The notes under the pieces are model-generated. The model did no database searches, was not told the origin of the DNA, and saw only the letters and a program-made list of their open reading frames with translations. A DNA stretch of 64,000 nt from Euborellia annulipes (lineage: Eukaryota; Arthropoda; Insecta; Dermaptera; Anisolabididae): positions 1 to 64,000 of the forward strand of contig JAKCPI010003142.1 in assembly GCA_023213315.1 (NCBI GenBank), written 5' to 3'. Positions 1-10,458 of this stretch are shown here, piece by piece. The position numbers were made by a program, and so were the translations under genes. Within the stretch, counting starts at the first letter, position 1, and every line of letters starts with the position of its first letter.

Positions 1-194
1 ATAAAAATAACAATATTATCTTTTCTTTCATAGATCTAACAAAATTATTTTTCCTTACAACATAATTTCTCAATGAACTTTAAAATATCATTTTCATTTA
101 TTATCAAAGATTTGTTGGAATTATAAATATTTTTCTCATTTAAATATTTGTTAATAAATAGTTTTAAGAGAATAACTAAATAATATTTTCATTC

Positions 195-441
195 ACTTTT
201 TTTTTTTTAAACACACACTTTTCTCATTCAATCTCACACTCACACATACATTCACATAGTCTTTTCGGCAACTTAGGCCATTAAAGACTTTTGACGATAA
301 CCGTTATTTGAATATATATAAATGTATTTTGGGGTACAGCCATTTGGTATCTAAATAAAATCATCGGACTACCTGGGGTCCGAACCCGCGACCCTGGGTA
401 TACAAGGCAGGCGTGCTACCAACTACACCAAGCCCGAGGGC
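195..441 (-). mobile_element. SINE family 1 (tRNA-headed), copy a
   Basis: On the minus strand it has a tRNA-like head with A-box (TTGGTGTAG..) and B-box (GGGTTCGGACCCC) at 360-440, then a body containing the palindromic word CCAAATGGCTTAAATAA, and a tail of GTGTGAGTGTGAGA text ending in poly-A (poly-T at 197-208 on +). The direct repeat TTCATTC at 188-194 and 442-448 is a likely target duplication. Confidence 0.8.
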
Positions 442-934
442 TTCATTCTCTTTCAAAGTTAAACACTAACTGGCCTTCTACACCAAGGGTCACGGGTTCG
501 AATATATACGCGGGCGTATTTATAAAAAAATATTTAAACATCAAATCAACTACACTCTTGCCCTAGAACTTATCAAATTTTTGGTCTCAATTACATTTAC
601 ATGAAAAGACCGCTAGTTAATCCTCATTTAAATTTCTCTCTGTAGAATTGACTTTGCTTGTCAGTTTATACATCATTAAAAATTATTTATTAAATTAGTA
701 TTTCTAATTTTTTTAAATTACTTTAATTAATGTTTGCTTCATTCTTTTATTTTAATTTTTTTTTTTTTTCTATTATTTTTTTAAAAGAAACATGATTTAA
801 ATATATAATAAAAACAGGATTATAAGAATAGACGTAGTTTCCTAACTAGCTAAAAGGTGTTTTTTTGCCAATGACAGATTCCTCTCTGCCCCACCGTAAG
901 CATCACTGACCTACCGTCAATGAGCCGCCATTGC

Positions 935-976
935 CCGTCTCTCTCTCTCTCTCTCTCCCCCCCCCCCCCCCCCCTC
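935..976. repeat. TC microsatellite and C-run
   Basis: A run of TC dinucleotides is followed by about 19 C, then TCTCCC. Confidence 0.9.
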
Positions 977-1344
977 TCCCTTGTCATTATTTCCTCTCGC
1001 TCTGCTGCACATTCAAACTTTGCAAAAACTGTTTGATCATTTTAAATTAAATGAATTTATTTATACATCATCTCTCTCATTATTTTTTTTATAAACTTGA
1101 TTATGACAAAACTAGGATCTTAGGTTTTATTTGAATACTGCGGTAAATATTTAGAGAAAATAGAATAGTCCCGTCGATATAACTTTTTACAGGGAAAATA
1201 TTCCGAAGTTAATGAAAGTTTTACAGGTTATTTGGGGGGTATCCTAGGATGTATATCCTAAGTTTTAAACCTCGAGGAGTCTGTGGGTGGGAGAGAATGG
1301 GAAAAAACCTAAAAAATTTGAATTTTTTGCAGTTTTTCGCTTAT

Positions 1345-1866
1345 ATCTCGTAAACTAAGAATATTTTGTGCACTATAGCGCCATACAAAGTTGTAAAGAA
1401 TTATATTTGCTAAAATTTTGTACATAAAACGAATTTGTAGACGAAATATTAACCAAGATATGCCTGGTCAAAGACAAAATTTTAACAAATTTTATTTTTT
1501 ATTGGAAAAAAATAACGCACAGAGAGCTCTTCCCTTATACATAAATGCCATTATCAATATTGTTCAAATATCTTATGTATGCCACAACAAAATCTATGTG
1601 TGCTTTCTGACAATCTTTGGTCCCGAGGAAGGACGCGATTGGCGTCCAAAACGTCGACCGAAAGAAACTAAATAGTTTTTTTATTCTCCTTGGCTGCAAA
1701 TCCATTTCCTTAAGATTTATTTTTTATTTTTTCTAACTTTAACCGGCCGTATCTCGGTTAAAATTGCGTCTACAAATTCGTTTTATATACCAAATTTTAG
1801 CATATTTAATGCTTTACAAATATTTTTAGTAGTATGGTGGACAAAATATGCTTAGTTTACGAGATA
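1345..1866. repeat. Foldback element 1 with about 125-bp arms
   Basis: Arm 1345-1469 (ATCTCGTAAACTAAG ... ACCAAGATATGCC) is the inverse of arm 1741-1866 (CCGTATCTCGGTTAAAAT ... CTTAGTTTACGAGAT). The roughly 270-bp spacer holds a structured motif at 1623-1660: CCGAGGA, then stem GGACGC/GCGTCC, then AAAACGTCGACC. Confidence 0.75.
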
Positions 1867-1941
1867 GAAGCTAAATTTATAGGTTTGAAAAATTAAATTA
1901 TTTTTTTTTTTTTTTCAAATTTATTTCGAATGCAATTGAAC

Positions 1942-2230
1942 AAAATCTGGTGCGAATGTCGCACCAGATTTTTTTTGTGACGAGATATATTTAGTTTCCA
2001 ACGGTACGGTACATTTGATTTCACGATGTAAAATTTATAAACATGGAAAAATATTTATATTTTGTTACCATGGCAATCATTTCTCTTATTTTTCCTATGA
2101 AATACAAGAGTCAAGTGGTCTTCATAAAATTTCAATGCCAAAATGAGCAATATACATTTCAAAGAACATCTAAAAAATAATTGATTTATGAATTTTAAAC
2201 AAAATCGTTGAGCAAACTTTGAGAAAATCG

Positions 2231-2262
<32 letters not shown>

Positions 2263-2543
2263 GAAAAATTACATCAGTAAAATACTAGTAGTCTTTGGTT
2301 GATTTTGATTAAAAGGTTATTTTCACGCCCTAGAGTGGTGCCTAACTTAAATATAAAATTTCAACCTTCTAGCTCAATTCCTTCATGCTTAAAATTGAAC
2401 ACAGACACACAGACAGACCATGTCGCGAAAACCATTTTTTTTTTTTCAGGGGGCCTCAAAACGTGTATATCCATCAAAATCTCGACATGAATCTCATACT
2501 TGCTCTCTCTATACATTAACATATATAGAGGTAAGAGAAAGTA
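1942..2543 (+). repeat. Element T copy 1 (+)
   Basis: It begins with a short palindrome (ATCTGGTGCGAATG and complement GTCGCACCAGAT). Family text follows: GTTACCATGGCAATCATTTC, a purine-rich centre with poly-A, AGACCATGTCGCGAAAACC, ATCCATCAAAATCTCGACAT, and the end AGAGGTAAGAGAAAGT. Confidence 0.85.
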
Positions 2544-3172
2544 ACAAATAAATGGAAAAATTAATATTACATACGAAATTATTTTATTTATTTATTGGTT
2601 TTGAGGATTTTGTTAGTTAAGGGGTGAAGTTAGTAGATATATTCACAAAATTTTTTAAATGGCATGTGTATTTTTTTCAACTCTAAATATTGTTAGATTA
2701 GAGTAAAATGTATTTATTTTATTATTTTCTAAATGGGTACTATTATTTTGATCATTTTTTTTTATCGATAGAAACAAAACAAAGAAAGGCCTCTCGTTCA
2801 GTCGAGTTAAAAACAGTCCAGGCAACGCAAGCAGTTCTCCTTTGTGTGTGTGTGTGTGTTGTGTATTTATTTAAAAGTGATAATTAAGTTTATAACTCAC
2901 CCCGCCTTCGCCTACCATCACAGCAAACTGCCCCTTAAACATCTTATTAAAGGTATTTTTATTTATTCATTTTTCTTATTGAAAAAAAATGATAATACGA
3001 ATATTTTTTTTACATAAACGAATTTTTAGAATATTAATTAATTATTTTGTATAAATAAATGTAAATTTATCGCTACCTAGTAGTAGCCGGGAATTATTTT
3101 AAACAAAAATTCCATTTTTAATTATTTTTCTTATGAAAGTAAATTTAAAATTTAAACTTTTTTCATCTTCTT

Positions 3173-3698
3173 TTTTTACTTTCTCTTACCCTATATTTTT
3201 TGTCGTGATGCGGGGTCGGCACGCCTAACTCTCTTTCTCTACTTTATTTAGACATTTTTTTTTTTATTTCAATTCAAAGAGTTAGAAGGTTGAAATTTTA
3301 TATTCAAGTTAGGCACCCCCCTGGGACGTTACATGAAGCTTTTGAACAAAATCGACCAAAGAGTACTAGTACTTTACTGATGCGCTTTTTCCGTTTTTTC
3401 GATTATCTCAAAATTCGCTCCGATTTTTTTTTTAATTCAAAAATCAATTATTTTTTTAGATTCTCTTTAAAATGTATATTCGAGAAAATTAGGAGAAATG
3501 GTTGCCATGGTAACAAAATATAAATATTTTCACATATAAATTTTACATCTTGAAAATCGAATGTACCCTACTGTCGGAAAATAAATATATACATGACACA
3601 AAAAATCTGGTGTGATAAACACAGTACACAACTTTCGATTATCGAAGGTAAGAGAAAATTGTGTGCTGTGCGCCAGTCATACCAGATTTTTTATTTTC
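3173..3698 (-). repeat. Element T copy 2 (-), with a foreign or diverged segment
   Basis: Terminal ACTTTCTCTTACCC is at 3178. The segment to about 3275 does not match other copies; family text then resumes at GGTTGAAATTTTATATTCAA and ends with the TCTGGTGTG hairpin (3606-3690). Confidence 0.75.
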
Positions 3699-4300
3699 TT
3701 TTTAAATGATTGACTAATCAGTTTAAATTATCCTATCACTCGTAAACTGTTTATTAATATTAATTAATCATACAAGACCCTTTTCTATAGATGTATAAAT
3801 ATCAAAATTATTATTTAAAAAAATTGATAATACTCGGTAAATGGATTTTTTTTTACTGATCCAGATCCAGATAATTAATACGATGCCACTACTCTCCCCA
3901 CTCTCACCTTAACCCAGAGCCTAAACGAGTTTGTTGCATTTCCGTTGATGAAATCCCTTTTAGATTTTCTTCATCTGAGCCCTATCAAATCAAATCCCTT
4001 ACGTGCATTTAATTTAAATACAATAAAGATAGCATCTGTGAATGAGTTCGGGTCAGGTCACATAAAAAACACACACACCCAAACAACATACACATACTGT
4101 ATATACACAATAACTCGGGAGTTCACATTGCATTGCAATATTACTAGTCTCTTTATTATAAAAAGAATAATCATTTGATTTTGTAATCATGTTATTATGG
4201 TATAGTATTATTATACCTAGCTTTTCTCCCTCTTCTTGATCTTGATCTTCAATTATTAAGAAACTTTTTTTTATTATTAAGCCTAATTAATTTTAAAAAA

Positions 4301-4835
4301 TCTGGTGTGACTGGCGCACAGCACACAACTTTCTCTTACCTTCGGTAATCGAAAGTTGTGTTCTTTACCTTCGGTAATCGAAAGTTGTGTTCTGTGCTTG
4401 TCACACCAGATTTTTTGTGTCGACATATATTTAGTTCCCGACAGTACGGAACATTTGAATTCAGATGTAAAATTTATAAGTATGGGAAAATATTTATATT
4501 TTGTTACCATGGCAACCATTTCTCCTATCTTTTCTATGGAGTACAAGAGTAAAGTGGTCTTCAGAAGATTTCAATCGCAAAATGAGAATATACATTTTAA
4601 AGAGCATCTAAAAAATAATTGATTTTTGAATTTAAAAAAAAATCGTTGGAGCAAATTTTGAGAAAATCGAAAAAAACTGAAAAAGTACATCAGTAAAGTA
4701 CTAGTAATCTTTGGCCGATTTTGATTAAAAGCTTATTTTTCCGGTCCCGGGGGGTGTTTAAGTTAAATATAGAATTTCAACCTCGTAGCTCAATTCCTTC
4801 ATGCTTAAAATTGAACACACACCCACACACCCACC

Positions 4836-4879
<44 letters not shown>

Positions 4880-5023
4880 GACCATGTCGCGAAAACCACT
4901 TTTTTGGATTCAGGGGACCTCAAAACGTGAAGATCCATCAAAATCTCGACATCAAATTTTTGACATGAATCCAATACTTTCTCTCTATATATATATTACA
5001 TATATACATAGGTAAGAGAAAGT
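4301..5023 (+). repeat. Element T copy 3 (+), full length (723 bp)
   Basis: This is the reference copy. A hairpin of about 110 bp runs from TCTGGTGTGACTGGCGCACA to TGCTTGTCACACCAGA, with an internal duplication of CTTTACCTTCGGTAATCGAA-type text. The central A-rich part follows, then a CA/CCCA microsatellite at 4815-4876 and ACAGACAGACCATGTCGCG. The terminal hairpin runs from ACTTTCTCTCTATATAT to GGTAAGAGAAAGT. The word ACTTTCTCTTACC inside the first hairpin is the inverse of the terminal GGTAAGAGAAAGT. Confidence 0.88.
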
Positions 5024-5141
5024 AAAAATTACTTGGACAAATAAATATTTTAATTTACAATCAACCCTTCTGTAATGTATTTATTTAAAAAAAAATGACA
5101 ATTATACGTAAGTTTTTTTTTTTAATGAAATCATAGAGCTT

Positions 5142-6360
5142 CCTCTTACCTATATATGTAAGATATAGAAAGTATAGCGATCATTTCAAAAATTCGATGT
5201 TGAGATTTTGATGGATATACAAGTTTTGAGGTCCCCTGAGTCCAAAAAAGTGGGTCCCGCAAATTGGTCTGTCTGTGTCTCTGTGTAACGATTTTAAGCT
5301 TAAAGGAATTGAGCTTCTAGATTGAAATTTTATATTCATCCTACTGGACACTCAAAATAAGCTTTGGGACAAAATCTGCCAAAACTTACTCGAACTTTAC
5401 TGAAGTACTTTTTCAGTTTTTTTTTTTCGAATTTCTCAAAATCGGTTCTTATGATTTTGATTCAAATTCAAAAAATCAATTATGTTTTATATGCTATTTA
5501 AAAAGTATCATATATCAGTAGAATTTTTCGTTAAGGTGCGCGTCTCGGGGTGTTAACTTTGGGACTTTCCAGCTGCCACAATTTTGAAGCTATCGACCTC
5601 AAATTTTTTTTAAATTAAAGCTATTTAAAATATCTACAACTTATAGAAGCCCTTTTTTTGATTTTCGAAAAAAAAAATTTTTTTTTTAGATTAATCGCAT
5701 TAAATAAAAGATATTTTAAAAAAAGGAGCTCTATAAGTTGTAGATAATTAAATTAGTAATCATTGTGTTAAAAAATAATTAATTTTTTGCCTTTAATTAA
5801 TTAGCTGGAAAGTCTAGAATTAAATGCAACAAGTTACGTGTTTTCCTATGGGGGAACACTAACGCCATCTGGTGCCGCCTCGAGTCAATCGTGCTTTAAC
5901 GGTTTTTCGAGACGCGCACCTTAAAATTGAAGTACTCTTTATTGATATACTTTTTAATTTTTTTCGATTTTCTCAAAATTTGCTTTAAATTCTAAATCAA
6001 TTTTTTTATTTTTTTCGATTTTCTCAAAATTTGCTTTAAATTCTAAATCAATTATTTTTTAGATCCTCTTTAAAATGTATATTCTCATTTTGCGCTGAAA
6101 ATTGTTTATAGTTCACTTTACTGATGTAATATTCCGATTTTTCAAATTCATTTTCCGGCTCGTCCTTCCATAAAGCCAATTAAATGAAATTTTGTATTTA
6201 TTTAGGATTTTCTATTGTGTATAAAATACACATAAAAAAACTAGTTTATTTCAAACTGTCAACATTTAAAGCGCAAGTTTGGAACTAAGGCACTATGGGA
6301 AACTAAATATATCTCGATACAAAAATCTAGTGTGCTGTGCCACCAGTCACGCCAGATTAT
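5142..6360 (-). repeat. Element T copy 4 (-), rearranged and interrupted
   Basis: The 3' part (CTCTTACCTATATATG, TGTTGAGATTTTGATGGATA) starts the copy. A 394-bp palindromic insertion lies at 5531-5924, then family text resumes with a 50-bp direct duplication of TTCGATTTTCTCAAAATTTG at about 5959 and 6009. It ends at the decayed hairpin with CACGCCAGATT (6347-6357). Confidence 0.75.
5531..5924. mobile_element. Palindromic TTAA-ended MITE (394 bp) inside element T
   Basis: The ends are TTAAGGTGCGCGTCTCG (5531-5547) and its exact reverse complement CGAGACGCGCACCTTAA (5908-5924). Inner blocks are also inverted: GGGACTTTCCAGCTG versus AGCTGGAAAGTCT, and ATCTACAACTTATAGA versus CTATAAGTTGTAGAT. 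A TTAA target would suit piggyBac-like insertion, but the termini are not recognised. Confidence 0.8.
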
Positions 6361-6868
6361 TTTTATTTATTATCAACGTTTTGGGTTGCTCATCGCATTT
6401 TCAATAAACATTTTCAAATTTCGTTCTAACCATATTATTAGAATATTTTTAACAAAATTTAATTATAGTAGTTACATAAATTATCTTCAATTTATACTTC
6501 AGATTAAAACCATTTATACATAATATTATTAACACCTTTGAAGATTTCTTCTTTTAAATACTCATTTTCTATCTTCAAATATCTTTTCTCTTATTTTTTG
6601 TTTCATTTTGAATTGAATTGAAAAGGTCATTTAAAGAAAGCCTAAAGCAAAGTATGCATTAGGGTGACTGCTTAATATATTTCATATATAAGCAGTTCAG
6701 AGTAAAACGCCCATATTTCATACAACATGACATTTTTTTTTTACATATTTCATTACATCAAATGACCTTTCGGTGTGTTTATACTTTTCTTTACCAAAGA
6801 GCTTTCTCCTTAATAAGTAAAACAAAAAAGCATTTATTAATCTATTTTTGATCAAATTAAATAGCTAC

Positions 6869-6900
<32 letters not shown>

Positions 6901-7275
6901 GAATGATTGATCTGGTTCGATGGCATTGTAATCGATTCTCTTTTTCTGACATTGCGAATGTCAGTCAATTTACTTGTCATGTCACAACTGGGCGCAGTTT
7001 ATTGTCCCTGCCCAGTACAATTACTCCATCCTATTTAAACCAAAAATAGTCACGGACAATCGGGCCACAAATTTACATCCAATTTCTATAAAAATTTCAC
7101 TAACAATCAAGATATTAGGAAACTATTTTAAGATCTACTTTTTAGTAGGTCTAGTTATTTATTTTTTTATTAATATTAATTTTCCATTAAATGATTAAGA
7201 ATATCACATTTCGTTTAAAAAGAAGAAATTTGATGCTTGAGTGATAATTAACAGAAACAGGAGAATGTAGGCAGT

Positions 7276-7657
7276 CAGCTTGGAATAAAAAACCTTTTTT
7301 AAATGTCGTCGACGTTTCGGGAACGCATCGCTCCCATCTTCAGGATGATAAATTGTTAATGTTGCTTAGATTGATACATGTCAGTTCATACAAAAATATA
7401 ACTAATTTGCATATAGACTATCATTAGATATATATGAAATTTGCAGTAGGTTCCTGGGCTGTGTTAATTTTTGTGTTAGATAGAAAGAGTGCCTTCCAAT
7501 CTTGGACAGTGTTGATGATTCGGGCCCATTTAACACGAAAATACAGCCCAGGCATCTACTTCAATTCTCATATAAATCCAATATTAATATTAACAATTTA
7601 TCGTACTGAAGATGGGAAACGCCGACGATATTTAAAAAAGGTTTTTTTATTCCATGG
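7276..7657. repeat. Foldback element 2
   Basis: Arm 7276-7363 (GGAATAAAAAACC ... GTCGTCGACGTTTCGGG) is the inverse of 7591-7657 (... GACGATATTTAAAAAAGG). An inner pair (CCTGGGCTGTGTTAA / TACAGCCCAGG) extends the palindrome. A CTGAAGAT stem GAAACGTC motif lies on the minus strand at 7311-7343; its partner at 7606 is degenerate. Confidence 0.8.
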
Positions 7658-8875
7658 TGGCTATTATATTCACCTGCTCCTGTTACTCTTTTGGTTTAAA
7701 TTCCACCAGTCCACTAAAAGTTTCGTCCAAATTTTTTTTTAATATTTAACTTTACCAAAAGTTGACTCCTTCAGTTACTTTTATTCTCAATTGTTTAACT
7801 GATTGAGTCCTGAACCCACAAATTCTTTGAGGCTGTCCCCACAAATTCTTTGGTCTTCAGTTGAAGTTCTTTTTCAATTTCTCTTCCCCATTCTCATAGG
7901 CGCCGGAACTGGGGGGGCACGGGTACATTGCCCCCCCTGGCATCCTACAGGGGGGGGCAGGGGGGGCAAAATTTCTTCTTTTATTTCATTTAGTTTTAAA
8001 AATGATATATTTTAAAATTTTTTTTATTTAAGGTTGTTCGGATAGTACATCGTAAGTCATAATAGAATCTAAATTTTTTTTTAAATAAAATTAAAAATTT
8101 GAATGCCAAAATTCCTTATTATAATTTAGTCGTGACCTATCATAGTTTATAATTGGATTAAGTTAATAATTTAATTACCAAAAATAATAAATGAATGACT
8201 TTTGATTTGAGCAGTTTTTCACGTAATATAGAACTGGCAACATTGCATTCATCAACTATCTATTTTAAATCTTAAACGCCTTAAATTTTATTTAATTTAA
8301 TATATTACAATGTTTAATGCAAATCAGTTTAAACACAATGGACGATTTGCGAGAAAAAATATTGTAAAATTGAAAAAAAAAATGTATCTGACATAGAGAT
8401 AAGACACTTATGCTATGCGACGTTGCCAGGCTGGTCTGACTCTCGAGAATTCATTATTTTTAAATATTAGCGACTGTCATTTTGGAGAATTTTTTGACTT
8501 TCTTGTTAAAATATCTTTAAAAGCGGTCGGCAGAAACTTTTGGTTTTATTTTTAACGTATTCCTCGGAAGTGAATTAATAAAATGTAAGTTTTTTTGTTT
8601 TTGTATCATTTGCACAGATGCCTATATAATTCGATATGTGTGCGTTTCGTCGTTATTCCCCATAGGCTACATGTTAAATTTCAATTTTTTAAAAATTAAT
8701 TACACGATAACCCTGTGTCAGATCTGCTTCAAAATTTTATTTTATACGTATTTGATAGTGATTAATAACATATTAAAAAATTAGCTTTTAATCTACCAAA
8801 GTGCTTTAATGTCCGAACAACCTTAAATTTAAAAAAAATTAAAAAAGTAAGAAATTTTTTTTATTTTATATAGAC

Positions 8876-10165
8876 CAGTGGTTCCCAACCTTTTTTGACC
8901 CATCGCCCCTTTCTGGAGGTTGACTAACACCTATCGCCCCCCTTTACATTTTCATTGTATGCCTAATTTTAATTTGAAGTAAAGTGTAAATAATAAAGCA
9001 GTTTTATTATTTTAAACAATTTTATTACCGTAGGTCTATATACAGGGCCGCAGACAGACTTGACGGGCCCCGGGGCTACTTAACAATACGGCCCCCACCC
9101 CAAAAAAAAACCTAAAGTTTTCTTTTTTTAGTATGTAAAAGGCTATTGTGGCCTTCACATGCCAACACTTTTCTACACAGTTTTTGAAAAACGTTTGAAA
9201 TAGTTATAGGTATATGCATAGTAGGGTCCGACCGAAACAAGATTTTCAGCCGAAACCGAAACCGAATATTCGGCTCAACCTTAGTTTCGGCCGAAGCCGA
9301 AACTTGTATTTCCTATAAAAATTTTTTTTCATTTTACCTTTTTTTTTTTTTTTTGAATTTTTTTTCCCTCCCGTGAAAATCATTTTACTTTTTTTTTTAG
9401 GGAGACTAAATTTTTTTCTCCCTCAAGTGCAAATTATTTGACCTTTTTTTTTTTTGCATGCGAGTCTCATCCCATTTTTTCAGACTCTGGTTTCGGCCGG
9501 CCGAAAGGTTCGGCCACATTTTGGCCGAAACCGAAACTACGGCCGAAACCATGATTTTTGGCCGAAACTGGCCGAAACCGTAACCGAAACCGAATATTCG
9601 GTCGGTTCCTAATGCATAGCTTACAATATTTATTTAAATAAAGTTATATAAATTTTTTCAAAATGTCCTAAACAAAGAGTTACAAAGTTTTAATTAATCG
9701 AGGCCAAAGTCGGACAGAGAATTTTCGGGGGAATCTGGGGGTGTGGAAAATTTTTTGAAAATTACCCACTGAAATCTACGTTTTTAGCTATCCTGAGTAG
9801 TGAAAAAGATCAAACTTGATTTGAGCTTAAAGGGCCCGGGCCCCCTGAGGAAAAAAAAATTCAAGAAAATGATTTTTTTTAATTGAAATTTAAGATTTGA
9901 GCTAAAAGTGACGTTTCAATTCTAGATTGGAATTATCTTCAGACTATTTTATTTTTATGGTATTATTTTGTCCTCTTCTATCCTGACCTTCCTGTAAATA
10001 GGAGATTTTTCTCTTTGATTTTTATATTTTTAAATTTTAGTAAACTAATAATTTTTCTCCCTTCGAATACTCATCGCCCCCCAATCGCCCCCCGCGTATT
10101 TATCGCCCCCCTGAAAACCCAAATCGCCCCCTTGGGGGCGATCGCCCCCAGGTTGGGAACCACTG
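8876..10165. mobile_element. Non-autonomous hAT element (1,290 bp) nested in the larger hAT
   Basis: Its ends are CAGTGGTTCCCAACC and the exact reverse complement GGTTGGGAACCACTG, flanked by perfect 8-bp duplications ATATAGAC at 8868-8875 and 10166-10173. Subterminal regions repeat the word ATCGCCCCC. It has no transposase reading frame. It carries a further MITE at 9222-9611. The CAGTGGTTCCCAA terminus is typical of Charlie-type hAT elements. Confidence 0.92.
9222..9611. mobile_element. CCGAAACCG-rich hAT MITE, copy A (390 bp), nested inside a MITE
   Basis: Its ends are TAGGGTCCGACCGAA and the reverse complement of the right end, TAGGAACCGACCGAA. Perfect 8-bp duplications ATGCATAG lie at 9214-9221 and 9612-9619. 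The interior is mostly repeats of CCGAAACCG and its complement around a T-rich centre. Further copies lie at 18621 and 29059. Confidence 0.9.
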
Positions 10166-10458
10166 ATATAGACCTATTGTATTTCTAAATTCTAAATACA
10201 TTTTATATGGAATTAAAATAATAAAATTTAGATAACATGAAAACTTGAGACTTTATGCCTTGGAAAAAAAAAAATTAAAATAAAGAAAATTAAAAATATT
10301 TATTTCCTTCAAATAGTAAATAACAAATCTACTATATAGCCTAAAAAAAATTTTGATTAAATAATTTGCATATTGTTAAACTATATATTTGTAAAAGTTA
10401 AATATAAAGGACTACAGACTATTTAGTGTAGTTGATTAACAGTTATAAGAAGAAAAAA

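Noticed and set aside
4283..4622. Overlapping 64-88-codon frames on both strands, repeated near 22.3, 34.6 and 37.2 kb
   Set aside because: They lie in the element T hairpin and its flank; a palindrome gives similar frames on both strands, with no protein signature.
4301..5023. Helitron assignment for element T
   Set aside because: There is a 3' hairpin, but no terminal CTRR and no 5' TC with AT target that could be established.
5956..6055. Satellite DNA
   Set aside because: Only two direct copies of a 50-bp element T segment; a local duplication.
7434..7742. 102-codon frame
   Set aside because: It lies within foldback element 2 and reads through its palindrome; no protein signature.
9044..9856. 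A further hAT MITE between CAGGGCCGCAGAC and GGCCCGGGCCCCCTG
   Set aside because: The ends do not form convincing inverted repeats and no 8-bp duplication was found.
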